A stretch of 64,000 nt of DNA from Schistosoma haematobium (taxonomy: Eukaryota > Platyhelminthes > Trematoda > Strigeidida > Schistosomatidae): the NCBI RefSeq assembly GCF_000699445.3, contig NC_067202.1, forward strand, positions 12,057,924 to 12,121,923, written 5' to 3'. A program made the translations under genes and the position numbers. The notes below the pieces were generated by a model. That model was not told the origin of the DNA. It worked only from the letters and a program-made list of their open reading frames with translations, and searched no databases. Below, piece after piece: positions 24,137-36,509 of the stretch (position 1 is the first letter of the stretch; each line of letters begins with the position of its first letter).

Positions 24137-25265
24137 TTCGTTCTCTTGACGTCTGCTTCCAATTCCTGATGTAGTGTGTTCCTTGGTCTTCCTCTTTCCC
24201 GTTTCCCTTCAGGATTTCAAGTTGGCGATTGACTCTTGATATACTTTGGTGTCCTGCGTCATTTCCTAATTTCCTCCTCAACTGGAAGCTGGTTTGTTCC
24301 CTTCAATATTAGACTGCTGCTGATAGTATCCGACAAAAGGACATTGAGTACCTTGTGTAGACAATTGTTCATAAATACTTGTACATTGTCGATGATCATT
24401 GTAGTAGTTTTCCAAGTTTCAGCTCCATACGGTAGAACTGTGTTGACGTTTGCATTGAAGATTCTCACTTCCATATTGGTTCACAGACAGTTGTTTTGAG
24501 TTGCGTATATTCATCAACTGTAGAAATGCTACCCTTACTTCGCCAATCCTTGTCCTCACATCTGTATTGAATCCTCCTTGTTGATCGATGATGCTACCCA
24601 GATACGTGAATTCTTCCAACTCTTACAGAGTTTCTCCATCTAGTATGAATGGGTTAGTGTTCTCTGTGTTGAATTTGAGGACCTTGACTTTTCCCTTGTG
24701 TATGTTGAAGCCTACTGATACAGGGGCTTCTACTACACTGATTGTCTTCACCTGCATTTGTTGGCGTATATGTGATGGAAAAACCAAGTGATCATTGGAG
24801 TCTATATCGTCTAACCACACGCAAGCTGCGCATTGTTTTCCATGCTTCCCGTCAAATATCGAGGTCTTCATAATGCAGTTAACCACCAGAACAAAGAAAA
24901 CGAGGAGAAAATGTAGCCTTGTCTAACTTCGGTCCTCACTTCGAATATATCTGTCAGCTGTCCTCCATGCAACAGTTTGCACTATAGTACATTGTATCAA
25001 TTCCGTATGATTTTGACGATTTTCTCAGCTACTCACACCAAAATGTCAAAGAAGTTTCCATAATGTTCCCCTATCCATACGGTCAAATGCTTTCTCATAA
25101 TCAATGAAGTTGATGTATAGTGACGAGTTTCATTCAACTGATTGTTCAACGATGATCTGCAGTGATGTGATTTAGTTTGTGCACGACCGATCCTTACGGA
25201 ATCCAGCCTGTTGATCTCAACATTAGACGTCTACTGAGTCTTTCATCCGGTCTAGCGATACTCCG
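24137..25265 (-). pseudogene. RTE-like retrotransposon, longer 3' portion
   Basis: Minus-strand frames give EEFTYLGSIIDQQGGFNTDV with RTRIGEVRVAFLQL, and APVSVGFNIHKGKVKVLKF. Upstream frames carry an RT region with a FIDYEKAFD-like block and a GFRKDRSC-like block. Frameshifts and a missing tail show it is dead. Confidence 0.75.
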
Positions 25266-25374
25266 TTGAAAACGTTTCCTGGTGAGATTCAAACCAAAGA
25301 TTTATCGGTCTCGCGCGTGAACGCTTAACCACTAGATCACTGAAATTACTAATAATATCCACAAAAAAACCCTT

Positions 25375-25377
<3 letters not shown>

Positions 25378-25416
<39 letters not shown>
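25378..25416 (+). repeat. (TA)n microsatellite
   Basis: About 19 TA units after a hammerhead SINE head remnant (25270-25350). Confidence 0.95.
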
Positions 25417-25417
<1 letters not shown>

Positions 25418-26209
25418 CTTGAAGTTAACTTGTACAGTGATAAAATGTTTTGCTAGTTATTAGGCAACTGACTAGAAATCAATCGTATGTCCTGAAGAAA
25501 ATAACCGACGATAGAAGATTTGAAAATGTATAATGAAAAGTTGAAATATCATATATTTGTTTGTATTATTTAAAGTTATATAACAGATAAACGTGTAACC
25601 TTATAGTACCGAATCTATGTCGGCAACTAGGTTATACTTTTCATAATTTACGTATTGAGGTCAAATTACAGAAGTAATTTTTGTGTCATAACTTGAATTT
25701 TGTGTGTCTGTGTGTGTGTGTATAATTTGTCTGTAATGTACATTTCATTGACTACATAAATGAATCTCCCTTGAACTGTTGCATAATTCAATTGGAAATT
25801 ATATTAAAAGTGAACTTTATCAGTTAAGGGTTTTGTGAAAATTTTAAAATTTCCGTAAATTTTAAATGGCCTACTGATTTTAGTTTAACCATCATTAAAA
25901 ACGTGGAAGCAGTCAACGAATCTACGACACAGAATCCGGGAATGAAATCTTGGACCTTCGGTCTTACATGCGAACGCTTAACCTATAGATATCAGTCAGT
26001 CAGCCAGACACAACGTAGCATCTGTACGTATATATACTGGTTCAAGTTACCATACTCTATTAGCACAGAGAAATGAAATTTTCAGATCGATTCTCAGAAT
26101 AGTAGAGATAGTAACAGTATCAGTGGTGAAACAAAAACAAAACAATGGTTACGAGGAGTTTAGAATCTTAGGATCCAGATGACGATAAACAATCAATGTG
26201 CGTACACCA

Positions 26210-26420
26210 TTACAAACGATTCCGAGCCATATCATTCAAAGTCTCTAACCACTGGTTACGATAGTCACGAAAACTCGCTAGTCTATATCGAATAACATGG
26301 TTCAGTCCAAATGCTAATCACTTTATGGACTGACGCCATTCTTGGATTTACTGCCCTTGTCTTTCTTTCATCTTACTCTTACACCAGACAACATATCCTG
26401 TCGAGATGGAGGATAGTCAA
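26210..26420 (-). pseudogene. 3' fragment of the second non-LTR subfamily
   Basis: Minus strand reads through the equivalent of [14 protein letters not shown], matching the end of 61797-62396. Confidence 0.6.
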
Positions 26421-27094
26421 GCAAACGGAATAGTTGTCGCAAACACCTCAGTTCGTACCTAATCAATCGACTTCTCATCCTTACAGTGTTATACTACTTC
26501 ATCCCCTGTCAATAGTTCTGCGGATAATGAAGGCCAATGATGAAGTAAATGCATAACAAACATGCTAGCATTGATGCTTAGGGTAGTCAGAAGATTGCAG
26601 TTTGTCAGAATCTTGATCAAACATAACCATATAATCTGCATGTTCTAAGTCAGCAAGTAAAACATTTGGTAGAAGATCAACCCCTGATAGTCAGACAATG
26701 TAGGTGTTATGTCTAAAAGCATGTCTGTGACAGAGTAAATTAAGAACGGGAACCTATAGATTACTGAACCATCACTTAACAGTGTTAGTGTCTAACTCCA
26801 ATCGATTTACTACATTGACTGATCATCTTCTATCTCCTTCGATGGATTGCTGTCTTTCACCCAACATGGTTACCACTCAGCCATTCGGAAAGTTATTAAC
26901 CTCCTGCAAAACAAATATATAACGGATTAGTCCATTAGTAGAAACCTACACTGAAAGAATGGACAAACATGAAATTGATCACTGTTCAATAACCAGTAAA
27001 TTGTAAAGCTCTCAATTAGAGAGAGAGAATAAGTCACGTTCCAAATAACCTAGTAGAAACGTCTGAGAATCTGAAGCCCTGCTTACCTACGCAC

Positions 27095-27555
27095 TAACTT
27101 GAGACGGCCCACTATCATTTTCCATCCAACCCTGTATTATAGAACCTTTTCCAGTTGTTTCCAGTTACTATTCATTCTCCTCATGTCTGCTTCCAATTCC
27201 CGACGTACTGTGGTCCTCCACGTTCCCTTTTCTCCTCAGCATTCCAAATTGTCATTTTCCTCGTGATGCAGTCTGATGGTTTCCTTAACGTATGGTCTAT
27301 ACACTTCCACCCTCTCTTCCTAATTCCCACCTCAGCTGGAAGCTGGTTTGTCCTCTCTCACAGTAGGTTGTTTCTGATGTTGTCAACGGATATTGAGTAT
27401 CTTGCGTAAACAATTGTTCAATAATACCTGTACCTTTTCGATGATTATTGTAGTAGTACTTAAAGTTTCAGCTCCGTACAATAAAAAACTAACTGTCTTA
27501 ACACTCGTATTGAAGATTGTGACTTTGATATTGGTTGACAGAAAGTTGTTTTGAT
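27095..27555 (-). pseudogene. RTE-like 3' fragment
   Basis: Matches the last part of the other RTE copies; no intact frame. Confidence 0.65.
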
Positions 27556-27564
27556 GATGTCAGT

Positions 27565-27745
27565 TCATGATGAAAACTTTAAATATAATTATTAGCCATC
27601 CATTGTAAAACATATTTCTAATTGCTCACACTTGTTTATAACTGTCATTTAGCCCTGTGTAAGCAGATGGACATTCCCAAAATCACTTTAGCATCACTCA
27701 AATGTTGTGCATAAATTATAGACTCATACATGATTAAAATGATTT
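27565..27745 (+). repeat. MITE-like repeat relative, partial
   Basis: Shares GATGAAAACTTTAAATATAA and the ATCACTCAAATG...ATAAATTATAGACTCA end with 5575-5885. Confidence 0.5.
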
Positions 27746-27881
27746 TATATCATGATTCTAATTGATCACTTATTACAATATCATAGTTACAGTCAAATGA
27801 GTTCTAATATTTGATCAGATGAATTAGTTTGATTTCTATGTTATGACTGCTAAAAGATTGGACAATAATCTTTCATGAACC

Positions 27882-28253
27882 TGTAGCGTGGCATCGAGTC
27901 GCGGTTGACTATGATCCCCACTACAAGAAGACTACGTGCAAGTTAACCGATAAGATCCCCGTAGGCCAAATATCAGAAGGCAGTTAATGGCTGTAGTCGA
28001 GATGTATTTGTTGGTGATCTCGTGGTATCGAAAGAATACCGAGATCGTGCCAGGTTACAAGTGTGGTTACTGAGCGTAACCGAATTCGTGCAAGGCCACA
28101 ACCAACGTAAGAAAGAATGGAAGAAGAATAATGGATGTCTTTAATACAGTTAAACAATCAAGTACAGTAAAACAATCACTGGTACAATTGGTCATAATAA
28201 TAATTGTTTCCATTAAACCAATCGCGTTCTCTTGATAAAATTAAGTCACTACA
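27882..28253 (+). mobile_element. Boudicca-like LTR (372 bp)
   Basis: Begins TGTAGCGTGGC and ends GTCACTACA (TG...CA), flanked by AACC on both sides (27878-27881 and 28254-28257). From about 28385 to 28560 the sequence resembles what follows the LTR at 12047, so this may be an LTR plus a piece of leader/gag rather than a clean solo LTR. Confidence 0.7.
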
Positions 28254-28559
28254 AACCCTTTCAATATACTTCACAAGAAACTTCAATTAATTTTCTAACT
28301 TTCATTGTTTTATACATTTTCCGATACGAACTAATTTCATTTGTAGTTGGTAGTTGTCTATTATATTATGGATAGAAACTGTGGTGTTTGAATGAACTGA
28401 TGATTCCTTGGTACTTGTTGAATGCTTGATTTGGAATTCCAAATACAATACATTCGTTTGTGCTTGTCTAGTACTTCTTGATCCGATTACGTTATTTCTG
28501 GGATTCTTAGTTCATACTATAATTCAAATACTCCTTATCATCATAGAAACCTTCTTATC

Positions 28560-29314
28560 CTATGTTTGACATGTTTCAATAAATCTTGAAGTACTTAGGA
28601 TTAGAAGAGAGTTGAGTTATTGTATATAATATCGCAATTATGCTTAGAGTTATCGCCGTATATTTCAATTCAATACATTTGTATTCATTATGTTAATCCA
28701 TGGTGAACACTTATTTAGTCATATCTAATCGCACAAATAAACTATCATCATGAATGATAAGAGTAGAAATGAGACAAGTATCTTAAATGGAATCCGTTTT
28801 CAAGTAACAGAGATTGATAAAATTCTAAAATTGTGGAATATAGAATTCTAACTCAATGATTTCATGATAATAAAACTTAAAAGGTCCTAGATTTGAGATC
28901 AAATACAGTTCCAGGTATACAAGGCTAAGATTCTTAACATTGAGATAAAACATCTATCTTATCTTTAAATGTTTTCAATGGGTTCTTTATATCTGACGAG
29001 ATTATTTGGAAACTGAACAACAACTCATAAATAAACTGAACTTCCCTAACAGAATAGTCGCCATTTGTAAATGTTATTTCCTTTCTGTGAATCAATTCAT
29101 TTGTGTACAGAATTACTGAATGAATGAAACATAATTAAGATTTATATAAGAGGTAGCCTATGAATAATAAATATACTTAAAGTATGCTAAACGTTAAGTG
29201 AATTTATCGATTTTGTAATGTTTCTTTTGTTCATTACTTTCAAAAAGCAACCTATAAATCACAGTGTTTCCAACTGTAAATCAAATTAGAATCAATTAAG
29301 ACCGGATTAATTAG
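28560..29314. other. No gene seen
   Basis: AT-rich, many stops in all frames, no repeat landmark recognised. Confidence 0.5.
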
Positions 29315-29823
29315 ATTTATTTATTTGAATACATAAATATTGATACAAAGGGGCATCGAATACATATACGTCACACAAATCGTTCGATTTGTATGAGGGC
29401 TGAAATACTTCAACGACCCCAAAACAGAACCACCTGGTTTTCTTAGGGAGCGACAACTCGAACCTTCCACCTAAACATCTAATCCATAAGGCAGTGGAAC
29501 AACATCATGAGATGCAGTCTCATGGTAGTCGGTGACCAACAAGTGGTTCATATGCCATTTGTTCCCTCAGGATCCTGAAGCGCATGTGCACCATTGATTT
29601 AGAATGAGGGTTCTCCAACTCCCTCAGGTGAGTCCTCCAAATCCACCAATTCGGTTAAAGCTCCGGATATTCACTTTTCGTTCTCTCAATTTCGTAAACA
29701 ATAGTAATGCCGTGAGAATGTAGTGAGTATGACTTCCTTGTCAGTGGCTTTATACATGAGGCCATGTGTGAGCATTTGGACAGGGAGAGGTGACCGTTCC
29801 CACCCTCGGCCATACCAAGGCAA
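29315..29823 (-). repeat. R1 repeat, left arm of near-identical inverted pair
   Basis: Reverse complement of 32446-32956. Reading through both by eye I see only about four differences over roughly 510 bp, far fewer than between any other R1 copies. Its 3' end is a TTTATTTATTTG tail, read as CAAATAAATAAA on the repeat's own strand, a tail type used by non-LTR-mobilised elements. Confidence 0.9.
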
Positions 29824-29984
29824 TTAAGTAGTATACTTGATGAATGTAAAAATCCATCTATGTCAAATACGTTGTACATAGTAGTTATGTGATTACTTTA
29901 AGTCATAATAATAACAATAATTGTAGTGTTTATTGTGAACAAAACATTAATATGTACATCATTTAATCGTTAATATCAATAGTT

Positions 29985-30235
29985 GAAATCATGAGTCAAT
30001 TGAAGCTACACCACCATGGAAAACTTTGAAGCACTTGACGGCCGTTTCGTCCTATTGTGGTACTCCTCAGCGGTGCGCATCCACAATCCCGCCCCCCGCG
30101 AGATTCAAACCCAGGACCTATCAGTCTCGCACACGAGCGCTTAACCATTAGACTGATGAACGGGCATCCAATGGTGTTAGTATCTAACTTCAACTAACCG
30201 ACTCATGATCACAACCATCTAAATTCCTATAATAT
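29985..30235 (-). mobile_element. Hammerhead SINE (second family), ribozyme with broken stem I
   Basis: Minus strand keeps CTGAGGAG, GGACGAAACGGCCGTC and the box-B-like region, but stem I next to the cleavage site has two mismatches (CACCG against AAGTG) and stem II has one. Confidence 0.8.
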
Positions 30236-30432
30236 CCACATGACCCCTTCTGATATTAATCTTTAATAGTTAAAGGTAAAAGAATAAATTTTTGAAATCA
30301 ATTATGGACAACTTGGAAAACGGTGTAATGTTTGTATTTTCTTTTTATTCTTTGTTTCTCGTTTCAATTCACCAGTACATTCGTCAACTTAACGTTGATT
30401 ATGTAATGAAAGATAAAGAATAAATGTTTTTT

Positions 30433-30566
30433 TTATTTGAGATCATGAACCGATTGATGTTAGACCACCACAATTGAAAACCTGGAAGCACTGGACGGCC
30501 GTTTCGTCCTATTGTGGGACTCCTCAGCAGTGTGCATCCACGATCCCGCTCGCGGGATTCGAACTT
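30433..30566 (-). mobile_element. tRNA-headed hammerhead SINE (second family), 5'-truncated
   Basis: On the minus strand, a box-B-like end (GTTCGAATCCCGCGAG) is followed by a complete hammerhead and the family tail ending near CCACAATTGAAAACC in plus orientation. The tRNA-like head is cut off at about 30566. Adjacent to another copy at 29985-30235 in the same orientation. Confidence 0.85.
30489..30532 (-). ncRNA. Hammerhead ribozyme with intact core
   Basis: Read on the minus strand: stem I CACTG pairs with CAGTG, core CTGAGGAG is intact, stem II GTCC pairs with GGAC around CACAATA, GAAAC follows, stem III is a short ACG/CGT hairpin, and the cleavage triplet is GTC. Cleavage is predicted between 30494 and 30493. 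Every invariant hammerhead base is present. The stem III hairpin is only 2-3 bp, as in the known schistosome ribozymes, which may favour dimeric cleavage. Confidence 0.85.
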
Positions 30567-30689
30567 AACAATCTCTACAACCCCTATACTAATAAATGTC
30601 TGTTAGACAGAAAAAAAGGGTTATTCATTTATTTTTTGCAGATGAACTGAATATAGAAAATAAATGTATTAAAGTTTCCCATGAAATTG

Positions 30690-30965
30690 GTGTTAGTTAC
30701 TTGAATCTTCCCATTGATTTTTAGTACTGAAATTGATTAGTCTCTTATTGGGATATGTGCATCCTGTATGTATTGCCTGAATATTCCCTTAATTTACAAG
30801 CATTTTAAGCAAAGATGGATAGTTACTAGTAGTAGAATCCAGTTTGATGTACGTCAGCTAGATGTATCTGCATTATAGAGTTGATGTTCACGCTAGGTCT
30901 CGAATCCAGTACCATTCACTTCAAACGCCATCGCGTTAACCACTTATCAACTGATTCCTGATAAC
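30690..30965 (-). mobile_element. Sm-alpha SINE, stem II deleted
   Basis: Tail, the GAATCCAGTTTGATG arm and CGTCAGCTAGATGTATC adjoin directly, so the stem II/GAAA part of the ribozyme is gone. The tRNA-like head follows. Confidence 0.7.
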
Positions 30966-31210
30966 ATGTTCATATTATATTTCTATGGTTGAATTAAATA
31001 GAAAGGAAGTCTCGAAGGCTATCAGAATTATGTCATCTATTTCCGCAATACATTTCGAACAATCTGATCACACACATATACTTGTTAAAATATTTTTATA
31101 TAAATACTAAAAGGTCAACTAGACAGATTAAGGGTAAGTCATAACAAAGGAAAAATATTGAAGTACACAAAAACAATATGATAACCACTCTGAATAATAA
31201 GTCAGTTTTG

Positions 31211-31535
31211 TCAGAGTAGGTAAAGGATAAAAACAACTAATTTTTGGACACACAAAGGGGATTTCAGTTTTCGTATAGCCAAAGTTTCAATAAACCTTAG
31301 TATACTCCCTAGAAGGCTTTTGTGCAACACTAAGAATGTTGACTTGTTATCAACCTTATAATAAGTCTCAACCAAATGTTTCGTAATGGAAGATGTCTGT
31401 CTATCCTGTGATTTTATTTGACCATTGGAATTTAGTTGTTTCTGCAACCATCTGGGTTTGTGTACCACCACCCTTACTTGTAGATCACGATTGCTCCTCT
31501 CTATGTACGTGTTTCTGCCCATACATATAAATTGA
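31211..31535 (-). pseudogene. Penelope-like element GIY-YIG endonuclease fragment
   Basis: Minus frame has CMGRNTYIERSNRDLQVRVV, then HKPRWLQKQL, SSITKHLVETYYKVD, and IETLAIRKLKSPLCVQKL. Order and spacing match the C-terminal GIY-YIG domain of Penelope-like elements (YIGRT-x-R, EH-x-P-x-WL, HL-x-ETGH, EA-x-AI-x-KLKP-x-LC-x-QK). The Gly of YIG is Glu here, so it is probably inactive. Confidence 0.75.
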
Positions 31536-31799
31536 AAATCCGTGAAAAGATTCATATTTAACAATTTAATCTATATTGTTGGTTGATTTACAGCTCTTTG
31601 AAAAGTATTCATTGAATATTACTTGTTACTAACATCATTTACAATTATTGTTCCCAACTGTAAAATTGCAGTTCTTTGTTTACCATTGTCATAGAAGCGA
31701 AACCGCTAGATTTGGACACCAAATAGTTATATGTAATAGACGAAAGTAGGTCATAGCAATTTGGATCAGATTGTTATAATCTACAAAACACTTATTGAA

Positions 31800-32115
31800 A
31801 ATTGAATTCATGTGTCAGTTAAAGCTGGACCATCATGGAAAACCTGGAAGCACTGGAAAATCGCTCCCCCTTGTATGGGACTCCTCAGCACTGCATATCC
31901 ACGATCCCTCATTCAGGATCCGAACACAGGACCTTCAGTCACGTGGGCGAACGCTTAACCTCTAGACCACTGAGTCGGTATTCAACAGTGTTAAGTTCTA
32001 ACTTCAGCCAATCCATGATATTACGCCACCATCCGCCATTGCCCTCAGTAACTGTGTAACAACAGACCCTGCTGAACTCCTCTAGTCACGACATCTCACT
32101 AGAACACTTATTAAA
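31800..32115 (-). mobile_element. Hammerhead SINE (second family), damaged
   Basis: Near full length; the GAAAC side of the ribozyme is replaced (AATCGCTCCCCCTTG in plus orientation). Head and 5' region (ACTCCTCTAGTCACGACATC) are present. Confidence 0.7.
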
Positions 32116-32445
32116 AATTTAGTGGATCCTTAAGGAATATATCTGAATAATTCAGATACTTTTTATTCAGTTCTCAACAATTTCAGTTAAAATTCTATTC
32201 ACTTATCAATGTCATTCAAATTTGTTTAAACTATCTCTAATTTTTCATATGACTTGATGTTCCTTGCAAGTAACCATTTAGAAGAGAATCAACTAATTTG
32301 ATTCAAAATATTAATAAAGGAAAATTTTAAAGAATGATTGGTTATTAAAGACTAATAAGACTGTTTTACAAGAAAACATCTTTAACAAAATTTTTTCAAA
32401 GTGAGGTTATAACGAATGTTTTTTATGGGATAGATAGCCCCCAAA

Positions 32446-32956
32446 TGCCCTGGTATGGTCAAGGGTGGGAACGGTCACCTCTCCCTGTCCAAATGCTCAC
32501 ACATGGCCTCATGTATAAAGCCACTGACAAGGAAGTCATACTCACTACATTCTCACGGCATTACTATTGTTTACGAAATTGAGAGAACGAAAAGTGAATA
32601 TCCGGAGCTTTAACCGAATTGGTGGATTTGGAGGACTCACCTGAGGGAGTTGGAGAACCCTCATTCTAAATCAATGGTGCACATGCGCTTCAGGATCCTG
32701 AGGGAACAAATGGCATATGAACCACTTGTTGGTCACCGACTACCATGAGACTGCATCTCATGATGTTGTTCCACTGCCTTATGGATTAGATGTTTAGGTG
32801 GAAGGTTCGAGTTGTCGCTCCCTAAGAAAACCAGGTGGTTCTGTTTTGGGGTCGTTGAAGTATTTCAGCCCTCATACAAATCGAACGATTTGTGTGACGT
32901 ATATGTATTCGATGCCCCTTTGTATCAATATTTATGTGTTCAAATAAATAAATAAA
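32446..32956 (+). repeat. R1 repeat, right arm of near-identical inverted pair
   Basis: Partner of 29315-29823; about 2.6 kb of spacer separates the arms. Ends in a (TAAA)n tail. Confidence 0.9.
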
Positions 32957-33029
32957 CGTGATAGTTAGCCTTGAAATCAAGGATGTTCAATTTTGTTATA
33001 TTAAGGTTTCGTCAGCTGGATATACCTGC

Positions 33030-33300
33030 TACTGTAATGACTGAGAACCCAAGTGTGGATACTCGAATGTATTTGAACACAAAATTACAGAACGCCTTAG
33101 TAAAATCTGAGAACCATACAGTAAATTTTCATTTGCAAATTGTCAATCAGTCGTCTCAGACTTCATTGTTCTTTCGTTTCCACAACAACCATTCAATGTT
33201 CTCGTTCTCTTTTTGTCGACCTTCTGCTATCAGGTATTTCATTTTCGACTGATAATACATACTACTTATATCCTTCGATATTAGTAGCACACACCGCACT
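33030..33300 (+). repeat. R3 interspersed repeat
   Basis: Plus-orientation copy directly after the right R1 arm. Confidence 0.7.
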
Positions 33301-33309
33301 ACAACCCAG

Positions 33310-34730
33310 TATTGTTTACACTGGGACTTGAAGTTTCGTGACTCAGTGTAAACCACTTCTTCAGAGAATAAATAACCAAATCAAAATTAATCCAAGTTTA
33401 AATAATACAGCCGAACAACAAGAATATTATGTGATCAATCAAAAAACAGGTCTGATTGTGTGAATGTCATGTCATTTCGGTCAAGGTGTTTCATAGGCGA
33501 CATGTATATGAAATTTCGTGTATGTATGTGTGCACAGTTAAGGATGAAAAATGTGTGACTTTTATGATGAAAAAGGATAGAGTTTAATTTGTAAGATAAT
33601 AGTGTGAATTATGAATAATATCAGACTAGGTGGTTAGGATGGATAGTCCCAGTAGGATGTATGGTAAGGCCTTCTTTTCTATTGAGAGAAGTAGGATTAA
33701 GCATTATATGAGTCGCTTCAGCTACTCTCCTTTCTTTGTGATTGGAAAAAACCTTTTTTTAATATTTCGATATTTCAACTAACGATTTTTAAATAGAACA
33801 AACCGCATGTCCTGGATCACACTGATGGTCATAATACATCTGTTCTACATGAAACGTAAAGCAAAATTCTTATGTCAAGACAGTTCGCACAGGAATCCAA
33901 TACACCAAAGACATCAAAATATAGTTACGAATATCATTGACTTGTTAAGTGAAATCTTTTCTAATAGTAATGGATGTTCATTGCTGAGGAGTCCCATACT
34001 AGAACGAAACGGCCATCCAGTGCTTTCAGGTTTTCAATGGTGATCTAGCTTCAATTGACTCATGAGTTCAACTATTAAATAAAAAATATTTCTCTGAATA
34101 GTTATGTATTGATCAGAGATAAAATCCAAAGTTAGTTTCTATCAATTGAATAATATTCAAGGAGCATTGAAATTCTGTCGTATGTTAGGTTCAGGACTGT
34201 GGTAACCTCCAAAAACATAAAGAAATAATTCCATACTTTGTGGAACTGCTTAAAATAGTGTGAGACGAATTGTGAGTCATTATCAGTAACCATGTTCTAT
34301 GACAGTTAAATTGGTTAGCTTAATTATTTTTATTTCAACTGTCTAAGTCAGTATTTCTGGCTACTTTACCAAATCATCCTTGATAACTGGATGAATTTTT
34401 TCTTTGTACCGGATTAGCACAGACTACGTGAATTATTTGATAAGGATTTTCGATCACAGGTTACAGTTGTGTTGAACTCTTCACTAGATGTTCAGCAGTT
34501 TGAAAAAAAGAGTTATGTCATTCTTCTTCAATATTGTGAGCAGTTGGCAACGAATAAATTTATCTTCGAGTCAAACATATAATTATATTTGTTCCATTAT
34601 AATCACTGTGAAATTACTTAAGAACATATATTGATAAGATGTTGCATTGAATGAGTTCCACGTATGACACAGATTTAGTTACTGTTTTATTCTATGAGTT
34701 TCATTAGATTGATCTGAGTACATTTCATGG
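33310..34730. other. No gene seen
   Basis: AT-rich spacer apart from the SINE fragment at 33968-34075. Confidence 0.5.
33968..34075 (+). mobile_element. Hammerhead SINE fragment (second family)
   Basis: 5'-truncated. CTGAGGAGTCCC is kept but stem II is broken (AGAACGAAAC) and the triplet is ATC. Confidence 0.7.
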
Positions 34731-34734
34731 ATTA

Positions 34735-36290
34735 AAAAGCATGGAGTGCCCAGGAGAGGACTTAACCATCTTGATGGAAGACCTAGACGCCAAAGTCAGG
34801 ATAGATAACACCGGATATGACGATATCATGGAACGACATATACTACCAGAAAGGAATAAGAATGGTGAATGACTTGCAAATTTGTGTGTCTTCAACGAAA
34901 TGATTACAGACGACACTATATTCCCATAAAAATGCATATACATAGTTATATGAGTCTCACCAGATCACACCAAGGAGAACCAGACCGACCATATTTGCAT
35001 CACCAACAAAATCAGAAGGTCAATGGAAGACTTGGGAACCAGGAGTAGGGCTGATATAGCTTCAGATCACCACCTGGCGGTTTTCGGGATAAAACTGAAC
35101 CTAAAGAAGAACCAGGCACTTGGACAAACAGCATTAAAAGGGTTCAAAAGAGCCTTTCTTGGAAATACTGGCAAACTCAACAAATTCAAGTTAGCTCACA
35201 ACAACAGGTTCCAAGCCTTACAAGGTCTACTTGAAGAAAAGGAAACTAATAAAGAGGACGACAGGAAAGGAGTCAAAGAAGCTTTAACGTTCTATTCAGG
35301 AAGATTTGAGGAGAAGAACAAGTGCCGACAGAGCGTTGCTGAATCAAAAAAGAGGTTCAATAGACGCCTAACTTCGAAATAAACAGGCTGGATTCCGTAA
35401 GGATCAGTCATGCACAGACCAAATCGCGAAGCTACGGATCTTCGTTGAACAAAATGATGGACAACTTGGGTGCAGTTAGACGATTTGAACTTCGCAGATG
35501 ACCTGGCCCTTCTATCCCATACAAACAAATACTGGTCAAGACAACCAGTGTAGTAGCAGCCTCTGCATCAGTAGGTCTCGACACACACAGGAAAAAGCAA
35601 GACCCTTTAATACAACTCAGAGAGCACTAACGCAATTACAACTGGTGAAGAAGCTCTAGAAGAGGTGGACACTTTCACGTACCTGGGTGGCATCATTGAT
35701 AAACAAGGAGGATCGGATGTACACGTGAGGGAAAGGATTGACGAGGTAAGGACAGAATTCCTACAGTTACAAAACATTTAGAACTCAGAAGAACTGTCTG
35801 TCAACCAAAATCAAATTTACAATCTTCAATACAAGCGTCAAGACAGTTCTACTGTACGGAACTGAAACTTGGAGAACTAGTATAACTATCATCAGAAAAG
35901 TAAGAGTATTTATGAATAATTGTGTATGTAAGATACTCAATGTTCCTTGACTGGATACCATTAGCAACAACGAACTGTGGGAGAAAACAAATCAACTTTC
36001 AGTTAATGAGGAAGTTAGGAAAAAAAAGCTGGAGGTGGATACATAACGCACAGCAGACATCATCAAACTGGATTACAAAGCAAGTCCTAAATTGGAATTC
36101 TGAAGGTAAGAGGAAAAAATGTTGATCAGAGAACACATCGCTCCGAGAATTGAAAGCACACAACAAGAGGATCAATAGTTATTGGAAACAACTGGAAAAG
36201 ATTGTCCAAGACAGAGTTCGTTGGAAAATCGTGGTTGGCAGATTATGCTCTTCCACAAGAATTAACAGGCTCAAATAAGTAATTAAGCTT
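34735..36290 (+). pseudogene. RTE-like relic: endonuclease end, RT pieces, 3' end
   Basis: Contains the end of an APE-type endonuclease (NQTDHICITNKIRRSME and a RADIASDHHLAVFG block with the catalytic SDHH). A basic linker region (35100-35380) follows, then GFRKDQSCTDQIAKLRI, a jump to DLNFADDLALLS (with FADD), then the thumb region (EEVDTFTYLGGIIDKQGG) and the C-terminal end. Internal deletions remove most of the RT, and stops are present. Confidence 0.8.
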
Positions 36291-36509
36291 GGTAAAATAT
36301 ATGTTATCAGCTCTTGAAGGTAAGCAGAAAACATTCCATTGACTAGGTAAAACATACAGGAGTTTTGAGTAAAGAGTTAACTGTACTAATAAAATAATTT
36401 TGAAGTGATCAATAGATCATAAACTTTTTAGTCACTTTTCTTTTATCAACTATTTTCTATAATCTGCCTAGACATACTCAGTCTTTAAATTCATTTGCTG
36501 TTGTTTGTT

